Shown here piece after piece: positions 11,901 through 25,100 of a stretch of DNA of 64,000 bases; position 1 is the first letter of the stretch, and the number at the start of each line of letters is the position of its first letter. Below the pieces are notes generated by a model that was not told where the DNA came from, searched no databases, and was given only the letters and a program-made list of their open reading frames with translations. A program made the translations under genes and the position numbers. This DNA comes from Amblyornis subalaris (taxonomy: Eukaryota > Chordata > Aves > Passeriformes > Ptilonorhynchidae), in assembly GCA_018881555.1 (NCBI GenBank), contig JACAXG010000080.1, positions 2,417,766-2,481,765 on the forward strand, written 5' to 3'.

Positions 11901-14900
11901 TTCAATGTGGATTTTTGCCTTTCCAGGCTCATCATTTCCACGTGGTTTTTNTGCCTTTCAGTTCCCTGATCTCCTGAATTTGAATGTCACATTCCAGCAA
12001 GGATCTTGAGCTGGCTCTTANGTAAGAACTACATTCCTATTTCCGCTGGAAGGATGGGAGGCTCTGTGCAAAAGCTCTTGGCCTAATCATTAGGAAAACT
12101 ATTCCAAAACCTTTCCATGTCCCACTGCTGTGATCCCATCACATCATGTTATTTCCAGTGAAATCCTTGTCTCACAGATACAAAAATGAACCTGCTACAT
12201 TTATTTATGTGTCTTTTAAAAATAATCTGTAGATAAAAGCAAAACCATTTCCCGCTTTGGGGATGGTTTTAGGAATAATTGTCAATTAACCGTGTTAAAG
12301 TTTTTTAAATTTCTCTGTTTATTTCACTCACAATCACCCTCAAATTCACCTTTTACCTGGAGAAACATCTTCCATGTCTGGCATGCAGTTGCAATGATGA
12401 AAANGAAGGAAGGTGAGCGAGCCAGAAGTGCTGGATGGGAGAACACACATCCAAGAAGTCCTCCAAGAAATGCAGCAGAAACACAGCCAAAATACCACAG
12501 AAATCCAGCAGAAGTGCAGCAGAAATGCAGCAGGCTGCCAAGATTGTCTGCACAGCAGGGTGGGCAGAATTCTGTGTGAATAAAGGCAGCTGCCAATATT
12601 AACACACAGAGAGATCAAAGCAGAGAGATTCAGCCCTAATTTTTCTAGAGTAGTCCTCTNATATTTGAGGCTTTTGGAGCGTCCAACTTGAAAACTAGTC
12701 CACTGAATTTCAGAAAGTGGTTTCACTTTCATGTCAGATGTAGGAAGCACTGGATAATGTGGCAGCATAACTTGGATTGAATCAGGCAGCACAAAATGAT
12801 CACATTTTTTATCAAAGCAGCCAGAGCATTCAGGGTGGTGTTCATGCAGGTTTGNGTCACTCTCTGCCAGCTCTCTATAATTAACTGATACCTCCTCATA
12901 AAATCTGTTGGCTCAAAGTTATTACACAACATTTCTGTAACTTGACCCAAACAGAGTTTGGGCTGGTTCAATGCCTTGTTCCTGTGTCATCACAGCTTTT
13001 GATGTGGTACCAAGTGCCAAAAACCACATTCACTTTGTAGAACCACAGGCTTAAGCTGTCACACAAAAACGTGTCCTACAAGTGAAACCTTCAATGNTTC
13101 TTCACAAAATTGCTCATTTTAATAAGAATAAACCTGATCACTGTGAGAATTGTAGCAAGTACTGTCATCCAGACCAATTTAATTTCCAATTTGCTATGCA
13201 GTGGCAACAGTCACAGCTGGAGTTNATGAACCTCTGAGCTTCCACCCAAGTTTTTCCAACGGCAAAGGGATTAACAGAATAAATTGTCCAAGAGATCCCT
13301 ACAGCAAACAGGAGAGGCTGAACGTGTGGGATTTTATTTTCCTTCAGTGCTCATGAAGGAGCAATGATCAGATGGCAGCTGGCAAGGATGGGGAATAATT
13401 TCTCCAGGACTTTCCCAAAATCAAGCTTTTTAACAAGCTGTAACTCAGCGATCCAGGCACTTTACTTTTTAAGTGAACTTTCTGTTGATAAAATTCACAA
13501 ATTCCATGAACTTGTGCCACCTTGCACACTGTAATTTACACGGGAGAAGTGGGAATAGGGCACTATTCCATGGAAAAACGTATCCAGGTATATTCAGGAA
13601 GAGACGAGGCCCTCTGGAGGCAGCTGCCAAGGGGAAGGGGACGAGGCTGTGCAGCATCTCCCCTGTCCCACAACAGACAGCGTTTGCTTTGACAGATAAC
13701 AGCCTTCTCTTCTTAAATCTCTTCTTTCTCTATCATTCAAACGAAGATTCGGTGGTCAAGGCATCCAAAGTGGTTTTGAAACGACAGGATGTGCATCCAC
13801 CGCTCCTCACAGCTCCTGGAATTCAGGGGTGTGCAGATCCCATCTCTGAGTCACTTGGCTGGCAAAAGCAGGCNCTGGCAGTGGATAGAAAAGAGAATCC
13901 ACACAATAACTCTGACAAGAAACAGATGCTTTTGATTCCCTCCAGAAGAGAGCAGATGTGGCCGCAAGCACAAACATATGCATTCACCCAAATTAATCAT
14001 AATATTCAGCGGAGGTCTGTCTCAAACACANCAATTACATATTCTGTGAGTGCTTGGTGTGCTGTAGGTCAGTGTGCTCTGGCTCTCAGACCGATTCCTG
14101 CAATAATGAAGTTAACACAAAGCTGTGTCCTGGCTCTGAGACAGCACCTGCAGGTAAACACAATTCGTGTCTCGTGTTGTGAACAAAGCCAAGTCAAAGC
14201 AAAAGAACTTAACAAAATTAAGGCCTGGCAACGAGACAGGTCCAGTGCAAACTCTCAGCAGCTGGGGAACTCCAAGCACAAAGGTGGTGCACGGACAACA
14301 AACATCCCCATGAGGCTCTTCTGTCAGGATTAAATCATTCAGGATAGTGCTTCTATATTTATGAATAAATAGAGAACTCCAAGGGGAGTCTGCTGAAGGG
14401 CTCGCAGCTATTTCTGCCAAAACCCAAATGTCTGACTGTTTTTTCAGGCCTTTTGATTCTGGATCGTGTGGCACTTCCATGAGGGATCCACAGCACCCAG
14501 CACTGCACAACCTACCACGAGTGTGGGGTCAAATCTGGGGGAGCCCCACAGATATTTCCTGTCGTTGAGGTCAGAGAGCAACAGTCCTACCCAAGGACAT
14601 GGCTCTAACCAGAGGAGGAGTGTTTATGATACTAATAATATCATAAATAAAGTATTTTGAGGGCTGATGACTGAATTCTTCCAGATCCACAGCTCAGGGG
14701 ANGGGCACAGTAGTTCTGGAGGGCTGTAGGAAACAGGTACAACGTGATCTCTAACAGGAGCAGTAACTGCATGGATATTGACATTTTAATGTCACTGTAG
14801 TACAAACCTGGAGGAGGCTTAACTATGATGGAGAATGAAATGGTTCATCTCGCTCAGGGTGTCGTGGTACANCCGAAGGCAGATTATACAGAATTACCCT

Positions 14901-17515
14901 CATTTGCCAAGTCAAGGGGATGTAGGATCACACCAGTGGCTGCCTCATCCTCTGCACGGCTGGGTTTGGGTGGCTGTTTCCAGCAGGAGATGGCACAGCA
15001 CCTCCTGTCANCTCCCCTGGGGCTGCTCACAGCTCGTGCCTGGAAATTCCCTGTGTGCTGAGCCGTGGCTTCCACAGGTGCTGCTGGAATGAGTTCACTG
15101 AACCACACATGGAATCTTCCTCTGAGCTTGTTCTGCACTGAAATGTCAGTGTGCTGCTGAGCCCACCAGTCACACCAGCTTCGTGTGGGGAGGCTGCTGG
15201 GGAGAGCTTAAAGGAGAGGGCAAATTCCAGCAGTCCCTGCCACAGGTACCCCACAGCTGGTGAAAGGCAGCATGCACGGATCAATTAGATGCCTATTGGC
15301 ACTAATTATTCAGAGATAAAGCATACATGAGACTCAAGTTTCAGTCACAAAACAATTCAGGAACAAGGATTCCCATCCAGCAACCCTGCAGTTTGCCTGG
15401 GTGATAACAACAGAACAGGAAAACACATTTACTTCAGTGTCACAACCTCAGAAAATACAAGTGGGATTCCATATGTAGGGAAAATGTTTTGCCAAGGAGG
15501 GTGTGATGTGTCTCCAATTTTTTTGTCACTGGTGCTTCTTCTGCTGAATAAACAATCCCAGCTGATTTCCCTGCTCCAGATGATCTGTCCAAGCAAATAA
15601 TATTTCCATTTCTTTTCCCCTTGCCTAGGAGGAAATCTTTCCCTTCTATTAAAAGATGGTTGCATGGGAATATTGGTCAATGAAATGAGGGGAAGAGTGA
15701 GAGAGAAGCTCTCTGTGGGTAATNTAGATAGAGATTTATCTGGGGACATGGTGAGTTTATCCCCTCAGTGTCATTTCATGAAACACTGAGGGAACAATGT
15801 TATTCTCACCTGAGTGTGTGCATAGCTTTTTCCTGCTGGAGAGAATCCAAACTGCTCCTGTGTGTCACAAATCCTGGAATGACATAACCTCATGGAAATG
15901 TATGCCCTGTTTCTTGGGAAAGGATCCCCATTTTTGCCTCAGAAGGATCTGACTGACCTCAGTGGATGTGCTGCTGGCACTGGGAAGTGCCCAGGAAGCC
16001 ACAAATGTGGTTCAGTATCAGCNGTCACTTTTGAGGGGAAAACAGCCCCGGGTGACACCAGGAGTGTTTGGGAAACATCCCAAAAAGATGCTGAGACACA
16101 TTCCAGCTTGGTCCCACAAAGGAGCTGGGCTGGCACAGCAAAGAGGTGGGACAGAGCTGGGATAAGGCAGTTGGGAATGAGGGAGAGGAGCTGTGTAGGC
16201 AGGAGAGACACAAAGCCTGTGTGTCCATGAACTCTGGCTTCGCTTGGACAGCCAAGCTTTGGTTCTCCCTGGAGTCAGAACATGGACACAGACACCTCTG
16301 GAAGCTGATCTGACACTGATCCCATCCTCTGAGATTGGCACCNCTTGGCCCCCCGGGAAGGGCAGCTGACATTTCACTCTGAGGCACTTGGGGTAAGATA
16401 AACCCAAAGATGAAACTTCCCCCAGGTTTCGTAGCACTTCTGCAGTGCCAAGACTGATGGAGTCCTGCTCCCTTTCCCTCTGGCACTGGGGAATAATTAC
16501 TATATATTAGGCAGAACTTTAAAAATCTGAGTAAGAACAATCTATTCCGAGCTCAGATTGAGTCCCAGATGATTAAAATGCTTCTTGTTTCACAGGGAAC
16601 AGGCATTCCAAGGTGTTGAGCTATTTAAGGCATCATCTCTTCCTGTAACAAAGGAACCTGGGTGTCAGAAAGAGCACAACAACCACGTCCTGGAAAACAA
16701 GAGCTGTTTAAAAAACTTAGCAACAAGAGATACCCCCAAAGTTGCTGCTGCAAGAGGGCACTGGTGGCAAAGCCTGTGGGATTTCTTCCTTTCTTGCATC
16801 CTGGTGAGGAATTTATAAGCAGATGCAGGCAATTTGATAGCCCTTATCTTTTTATCTCACCCATTCTTATTCATATAATTGTCTAATCCTTATTTGAAAC
16901 TCCCTAAGCTCTTTGCCTCAATAATTGAAGTTTCGGTTGTACTCTGGGGTTTGAAGAAACAGAGCACGGCGTCTCCTGCAAGAAAAATCCAAGGGCTGTT
17001 TCTCTGTGGCTGGGATTCAATCTGTTCTAAGTGGGGCCTCTGCTCCCTGGTGCTCTGCTCACTGTGGGTTAGCTGAAAACAGGAGATATTTTAGCATTTA
17101 TGTGCACGTGTGTGCATGCAGGAATGCAAATGTGACAAAGCTCCAGAGGTCACCTAAAACGCTGATGGAATTACAAAGCTGCCAGCCCGAAGGACACCCA
17201 GGGCTCACCTCTCCTTCCCACATATAAAAAATGTGGATGTCCCTCCCATTTTCCACAGGTCAGCAGGGAGTGGTCTTCACTTTTCACTGTTGTTACATGG
17301 AGAAAATGGCCTTGGATTTTATGGAGGGTGAGGGTGTTGCTCACAGTCTTGTTCTCCAGAGGTGTTAATTCCAGATGTGGGGTGGTCTCTGAGTGTTTCT
17401 CAAACATTTATCATTGTGTCAGGTGGAACCTGCTCTAACAGGCAGAGCAGATCCTTCAGATCCCAAAAGGAAGAGACAAAACACATTGCAGTCAGCAGAA
17501 AGGAAAATGGGGGAA
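9000..17515. other. non-coding stretch, no supported gene
   Basis: No CR1 element, tandem array or RNA gene is visible. The longest frame is a 286-codon plus-strand run at 13473-14333, which has no domain, includes ambiguous bases and lacks coding-type composition. A T run lies at about 11399-11414. Confidence 0.45.
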
Positions 17516-17524
17516 ATCAGTTTC

Positions 17525-17690
17525 CATCACAGACTGGTTTGGGTTGGAAGGGATCTTAAAGCTCATCCCATTCCACCCTTGCCATGGGCAGGGACACTTT
17601 CCACTGGACCAGGTTGCTCCAAGCCCTGTCTAACCTGGCCTCATCACCTCTCCAGAGCCAGAGAGATGTTAAAGCAGCTGAGCTCCTGCA
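17525..17690 (-). mobile_element. CR1 LINE 3' end fragment
   Basis: Read on the minus strand this matches the known CR1 3' region. The plus strand shows the reverse-complement hallmarks GGTTTGGGTTGGAAGGGA, then CCATGGGCAGGGACA and CCAGGTTGCTCCAAGCCC. It is truncated and diverged, with no coding capacity. Confidence 0.85.
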
Positions 17691-18974
17691 GAGAAGGGTC
17701 CTGCAAGGGAAGGGAAGGGCTGGGAAGTGTGTACTGAAAAACAGTCTGAGGTGAGTTTTAGATTTCTCAAGAGGCTCCAGCCACATAATTGCAAATAGTT
17801 ATTTTTTCTGAACTTCATAACTCTGACTTGCAGTGATTAAACTGAAATTCCCATCCCAGACCTGCAGGAAGACGAGTCCTAATAACAACGGTTAAATCTC
17901 AATATCACATTCAGCCACCTCAGTAATCTGTTTAAAAAAGCAAACATCTGCAATCACATTATCAACCAGCCCAGAGGCTGAAATCTCCCAAGTGGATATG
18001 TTGGGAAAGAGAGAAATTTTGCTTAAAAAGGAAGCTTATATCATCAGGATGAAAAATCCCAACCGAGGAAAGCAACAATGCGAAACATAACCACAACCTT
18101 TTTTGTCTCTCTTCAGTGTCTGAGCAATTAAAAACCTTATAATGGATTCTCCCCCTCTGAAATGCAGGTCCAGCCCATTATTTAAAACAATTGCTCCAGG
18201 TTTATCACAATGAGTGTAGAACTCTGTGGCAAGCAGAGCTAATACAATGAATACCCTCACATTCTTATGTGGTTCTGGTAAATAAATACAAGTAATTCCT
18301 AACACCAACACAATCCCCCATATTTCATTGTGATAACAATGCTCTGGAGCATCTTATCCCTGCACAATCATCATCCATCCGAGGGAGCCAGGGCAGGCTT
18401 GCCTCTTTAATGAACCAAGGGACAGAAACCAAAGGTTGAGGCTGATCTTGCTGAACGTTTTCAGGTGGCTGAGCAGAACCCTGGCTGCATGATGATACAT
18501 GCAGAAAAAACACCAGAGGCAGACTCAGTTTCACAGGGCTCACAGCACTGCTGGTGCTTCAGCTTCTCCTGTAAGACAAAGTTTCTCGGGAAGAAGACAA
18601 CAGGAAGGACAAGAGCAAATATAATTCGCTGGAATCAGCCTGGAGAGGCTTCTGTTGACCTCCCTTTGGTCAGAGGAGGGTGACTTGGTGGTTTAGGGAG
18701 AAGTTGATTCAGATGTCAACCACAACCACCTCTGACATGTGGGAAGGTGGGTGGGCAGGGGCAGGAGACACAGGGAAACTGCTTTTCCCACTTCATGTCG
18801 CCTCCCAGTGGCACTGCTCAGTGTGGCTGCTCCAGGCAGGACGTGGGTGGATCTCCAGGGGATGCTGCAGCTTGCCTGGGAGGCTGGGCCTCAACACTCG
18901 GGCTGTGGGGGGAAGTTCAGTCCAAATTCCAGCAGGCTCAGCAACACCACCAAGTTACAGGAGTTCAGCAAATC

Positions 18975-19125
18975 CCCCATCCCTGGCAGTGCCCAAGGCC
19001 AGGGTGGACNGGGCTTGGAGCAACCTGGGATAGTGGAAGCTGTCCCTGCCCATGGCAGGGGTGGGACTGGATGGGCTTTAAGGTCCTTTTCCAACACAAA
19101 CCATTCCATGTTTCCACAATTCTGN
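18975..19125 (+). mobile_element. CR1 LINE 3' end fragment
   Basis: The forward CR1 3' tail is recognised by GGCTTGGAGCAACCTGGGAT, CCTGCCCATGGCAGGGG and the following GGGCTTTAAGGTCC. It is 5'-truncated as usual for CR1, with mismatches near the 3' end. Confidence 0.85.
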
Positions 19126-19129
19126 GTTG

Positions 19130-22100
19130 CCACCATGAGGTAACATGGATTGAACTAAACCTAAACGTTGAATGTAACTTGGATTACTTCACCAAAGGCT
19201 CCTGATATTTAACCTTCATNCCCAGCACTTTTGGTTTGTTATTGGATTATGAAGGTGCAGCACACCCAGGTCAGTGGCCAGCTCTGAGCCTAAAACTTTC
19301 TTTTTAATAAATTACAGTCATTAACTCTACCATGTTTCTACAGATTTAAAGGATTACAGAGATGTGGATAATCAGAGGGTTAACCAGGACTGCAAAGCAC
19401 ATTTTTAAGCATTAATTTTTACATCTTCAGTTCTCTATTGTTTTTCTGTGAAATACAGAATGAGGGGGCTCTACCTACAGGAAGCAATTGAAGCCTTAAA
19501 TGCACATTTGACTGAGTAAATTACCCACCAACTCCTCTGAGCATCCATCTAGAGACAGGCAGAGATGAAGCTCAGGGAGAAGCACAGCAATAGGTTTTAT
19601 GTAACAGAATTTAACTCTTGTGGGAAGCAGGATGCTGAAGGCTTTGGAAGCACTCTGATGCTCCTGGTCTCCTGCATATCAGAAATGCACTGGCATTAGA
19701 AGGGATGCTTCCAATTAAACTATTGTTAATATGTTGTAGTTAATAAATACATGTGGATTTAGTGTCAGCATTAAAATTTGGCTATGACAAAATGCGGGGT
19801 TGTTTGGATCTGGGGGGTTATTGTAGCAGGCTGTAAAAGATCAGAACAAATTCTGGCTTTCAAACATGGAATTTCTTACGTACACAGGGAAAAATGATAA
19901 ATGATGGAGAGATGTCCTGTCAGCAGAGGACAGGATGAGGAGCATAGTAAATTGTAAGTCATATTCTGTTACTGACTTTCCTTGAACTGGGAAAATTCCC
20001 TTCATCTCCCCAGCACAATCCATAGCTCTGAAAATCAGGTCACTTTGGGTGTGCTACTATTCCAGCCCTTGCATCGGCCAATAATCTCCTTATGCTCCCC
20101 CTGGCCCTCAGTCAGCTGCCCTTTTTAGCCCCAGGACTGGCCCAGGTAGTCAGGAATAGCCTGACTCAACATCTGTCCTCCTGCACCAATTCTGCCTCAG
20201 TATCCCAAGCAGTTTGTTTAAGGTGTTTCCACCTGCCTGGAGCACAGGCACCCCCGGATTCCTGACCCTCGTTACAAAGCAGAATAATGAGCATTTTACT
20301 GCCACTGCACAGAGTTCATGACCAACAGCCAGCCCAGGACACCAGCTCTGTCCTTGCCTGGGGTTAGGGGACAAGAAAGCAGATGCTAAATGGGAACACC
20401 AGGAGATTTCCCAGCCAGGCCTCCCACACCAAGCCTGTTACACAAGACTTATATTAAAAATCAGAAATCATTGCAAAAACACAGGTTAAAGGGCTGGCCA
20501 GGGAGNGTTTCAATAACTTCTGTTAAAAACATCACATGCTACAGCTCAGCTACAGCTCTGCTTTGCCATAAGAACAGAAAAGCCGAGTAGGTAATTTTTA
20601 AATGACTTTTTTACCATTAGGACAGTGTATTAATCCCAGAAGATGAACACAGATGGCCCTCAAGACACCTGTAATTCTTTCTCTTCAACAACAAACATGC
20701 AAAATGAATAATGAAGAGGCACTCGAAGCCATTGGATGCTCTGTTCACAAGCAACACTTTCTGTGACTCTCATTTTATTTTCCTCTATAAATAGATGANA
20801 CTAAAATGCGTTTTTTTGTCCTAGTACCACTGACTACATTATTGCATCAAGAGGGCTGGGAGTGACAGCAGCACTGATAAGGTCACCTAGAGCAGGAAGG
20901 AATGAGAGGGAAAGTGTTTTAGAGGTCACTGCAAAGATCACAGTTGCCAGCACCAGTAGCTGTGCCTGAGGAAACATCTCACAAGCCTGGGAATCCACAG
21001 GGAAAACCAGGACAACACAAACACAGCCTAACTCACATGGACATGGTACTCCAGAGGAACAGCTGGAACTGCAACAACAGGAAAGCTTCCTTAGTCCAGC
21101 TTTCCATGTCATTTTGGGAAAAGATCCCAGTGCTGAAATAAATGGAAGATCTTAAATCCTTGAATTATTTCCATCTGTACACCAAGTAGGAAGCGTTTGC
21201 AGGGACCTGGCAAAAATACTTGGTTTAAAACAAAAAACTGTGCCAGCCCCACTGCCTGCAGCCTTCTGCCAGGGCTTGGGAAAGAAGCCTTGGAGGAGGA
21301 GAGGGAGATGACCGGAATTTCACTGGATGAGATGATCTTGAAGGTTCCTTCCAGCTCTGATGATTCTGTGGTTGGGACACAAACCTGAGCAGCACACAGC
21401 AGTCCTGGTGGAAAACCATGTGCTCCCATGGGCAGCATCCACTGGATTGGTACCTCAGACAGATCCACAGCAAGCCAGGCAGCCAGCACTTCATGGAGAT
21501 GCCCTCAGCTGGCCCAGCCAGACAAGCAGATTCTGTCAATATTTCATTTATTCAGGGAGGGAAGAGAATAAAGTTTAAATAACAGCCTCGCCTTTAAGTT
21601 TTAATAAAACTCCTGGAACTCCTGGGATTCTCCCAGCCTTGATCAAGGTCACTTTATTTGGACTTTTTAGTTTTCAGACACGAGCCTGCTCTGGTGTTTA
21701 ATGTTCCCTGCTGCTGCCAAGGCCCAAAGTGATAAGGCCCTGCTGTAAGCACAAGCAATTTTATTGGGGTAGGATCCATTTAAGCACACAGAACAGCTCC
21801 TGTTACATGCTAATGGTGCTACAGCTTCACTGGCTCATCTTACTCTGTCAACTTGAGGGCTGAATTATGGCTTTAATATCTTGGTCTCTGCTCTGACTGT
21901 GATTTGTTCTTTGTTGTTTTTCTGATCTGCACTTCAGAGTAATACATTGTTGGAGACACACGGGCTGCCTGTAACAGCTCTGCAAACAGAAGAGCTCTTC
22001 ACTCCTACAAATGATGTGTTATCTGTGGCTNTACATGATGTAAACATGTTCAGGATCTGTGAATCGTTCAGAACATTTGAGCACAAATTCNTCAGAACAG

Positions 22101-25100
22101 AAACACATCTTTGCACTTCATTTTTAAATTAAAACAGCGCAGTCCAGAGTGTGTTTTCNCCATTTACATATTTTCATTACAATCTTCATTCCAAATGCAT
22201 CTTCCATCCATTCTTTACAAATATTTTACTTCAAATATTTAATGAAAAACACAGAAAATGCAACATTGAATCAATTTGGCCCTTATTTCATAAATTATTC
22301 CCANGGCAATATGCACATGGACCCATCTTAACACGTAAATAAGTATGCAGTGGATCAGTCTGGATNATTATTATTATTCATTACTAAGAGAGGACTGTGA
22401 ATGTATTTTGCTTTTCAAAATTCAGGAACAATCGAGCAGAGTCTTTGGAGTTATCACAGGAGTCAGCAGGTGTTCTGTGAATGAGGAATTTGAAAGCTCA
22501 AGGCCTCAGAGCTGTAAGCATTCCTTCGTTTGAAGAATTCATAAAGGTAAATAGGTGCAAGAAATAATAATGGAAAATTCCATTTAATACAGGACAAAGG
22601 CAGAGGGGATGAAGAAATACCCTTAATGAAGGGAATAAAGCTTGACAAGGAGCTCACAACCAGGCAAAACCTTCAGTGCTTCTGGGCAGACACCTCTCCC
22701 CAGCTGAATCCATCCGCGTGCAAACCACAGGGAGGGAGAAGGTGAAGACACCTAATCCAGTTCTAATCCAGCTGTGGAGAGCTAAATTTTTACAAGTTCA
22801 AAAGGAAAATAACTAAGGCTACAAGTTTTTATAGCTCTCCAGCTCAAGTGTAATTTTTGAAAGCATATTTGGTCCAGGTAACCAAAAGTGAATGTTACTT
22901 TAATGACACTTCACCCATTAGGTCATTAAGAAGATCAGTCCATTTGTTTCCCTCGGTTTTAATTATCTTCTGTGGAGCCATCCTGGTTTTATACTGGTGT
23001 AAACACATCACATCCCATGCTGTTTAATTTCCTTCCAAATTTTGTTTGCCCGTTTCTAGTTTTATGAGGGCTTTAACTTCCAGGTGTTTAAATCAGCAAT
23101 GAAACAAAATGATCATCTTAGAGTGAAATGGAGTCAACTCGAACCATCTTTTCATTTTATGACTCTTCATTTTCTTACACTGGCAATCTCAGGTGAGATA
23201 ACATGACATCTTTAACCATCTAAATCCCATAATTTTGAAGTAACTACAGGCTTCTGCCTTGTTATTGCTTAAGATTCAACAGAGGGTGCATCATAAATGA
23301 GCCTTTAAGGAAACCAAGTCTATTATTCCTGCTAGCTGGGGCAATAGCAACCATCATGAAAGTAAAATTACTGCCATTAAATCAAGAAACTAATTAGAAT
23401 CAGATCATCAAGTTCCTTNTCTGCTGGAGACTTGGTCTCCTGGCATGGGATAGGATGATTTACTCCAGAGTACATGTCAGGACTGAGCCGTGGGTTTTGT
23501 GCTCTTCTGATACTTGAAAGCAGCTCAAGGAGGTTCAGTGGCACTTGTGGACCTGGATCTGGGCTGGATCAGCAGAGAGGAAGGCTGGGAACANACAGAT
23601 CAGGAAACCTGGCTCATGACTATGGATGGAGGCTGAAAGAATCAGCCTCTAATCTTCCTGCAGAGCTCCAAGCAGACTGGGAGCTTTCAGCTGAACGGAT
23701 CAACCCCAAAAAAGCCTGCGTTTGATTTTCCCTTCCTTTTCCTCTATGGAGAGCCCTCCCTCTCCCAGCTCTGCCAGCAAAGATCAATATGATATCAAAT
23801 GGAAAGGATTATGAGCATGGCTGTGCTCAAGCGTCTCAAATAGAGAGGAGGGATCTCTGTAGCTCCCATAAGGAGATGCTGACTGGGTTTGACAGCACTT
23901 GTGAGACTCTGCACACTGAAATCCTCTTTCATACCCCCACTCTGGGACTCTCCTGAGCAGGGCAGCATTTAACCTGGCTGCCAAACCCAATGGCAGCTTC
24001 CTCCTGTCAATCTTCCCCCTCTGTNGGTGGTTCAGCCACTCAAATGCTGGGCAATTATTCCATAAATATCATCAGCGAGCTTATGAAACTTGGGAAAAAA
24101 ACACAGGACTTGTGAAGTTCTCATCTTGTATGGACTTGAGGGTGCTGTGAAAAGGTGATTCACTCCAAATGATAACAAAAGCAATTAAGAGAGTTTCAAA
24201 TTATCACAAGTTAATAATGAAAAAGGTAATGAGTAACAAGTTGCATCCTGTCACAGCAAGAAGTGCCACCATGAGAACCCAGACTGTCACTCTGCNGGAC
24301 CTTACTGGAGTCATTTACCCTTTATGCCTTTGATTTCCCAGCACTAATCCTTATTTTACCTGTCTTTTGAGAGTAATCAATGTCTTGAATGTTCTTCAAA
24401 ATTATTTGATGAGTCAGTACAAATTGTGCTCCCCTCTGTACACTTAATTGGTTTTTAAGGACATTTTAGGCATATGCATGCTGATAAGTCTAACAGGAAC
24501 TCTTAAAAGCCTGAAATAATTTGGGACCAAAATTTACACATGAGAGCCATTCTATTAATGGGAGTTGAGAGGTAACAATTTTACAGTTGTGTTTTCTTTA
24601 TAACCTACACACCTCAGAGGGAAGGACAGACTTACTCAGTAGCTGCAGCATTACTCAGCACAGAGACTTGAGGAATGTTCCAGAAAGCACCGANTGCTTT
24701 GTCTGGTTGCCTCCAGCCACAGGAGTTGGAGACATCAGCTCTGTTCCAAGTTAGCTGCTGTTAAGAATATGAAAAATTAACCAATACAGTGAAAATTATT
24801 ATTTAATATTATAGAGGCTACATTTATTGAGATCTGCCTTAGATTAGGACACCAAAGTCCTCAAATANCTACACACAAAAGTGGCACGAACTGGTTGCCA
24901 AACTTCACATTAANGTTTTTTTCCTGAGTTACCAAACAGTCCCAGAAAATGAAGGGAGAAGTTCTTTTCCTCAAAAAGACAATCACCCCAAACAAGTCAC
25001 CTCCTTCCCAGAAGGGAAATGCTCAGAGCAACATCGATGTTTCTTCTTCCAGGAGCATGAGATTTCTCAGAAATGAGCTTAAGTTCAGAAGAGATTATAA

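Noticed and set aside
13473..14333. 286-codon plus-strand frame
   Set aside because: No domain, no codon bias, ambiguous bases inside, no splice context and AT-leaning non-coding composition. Treated as a chance frame.
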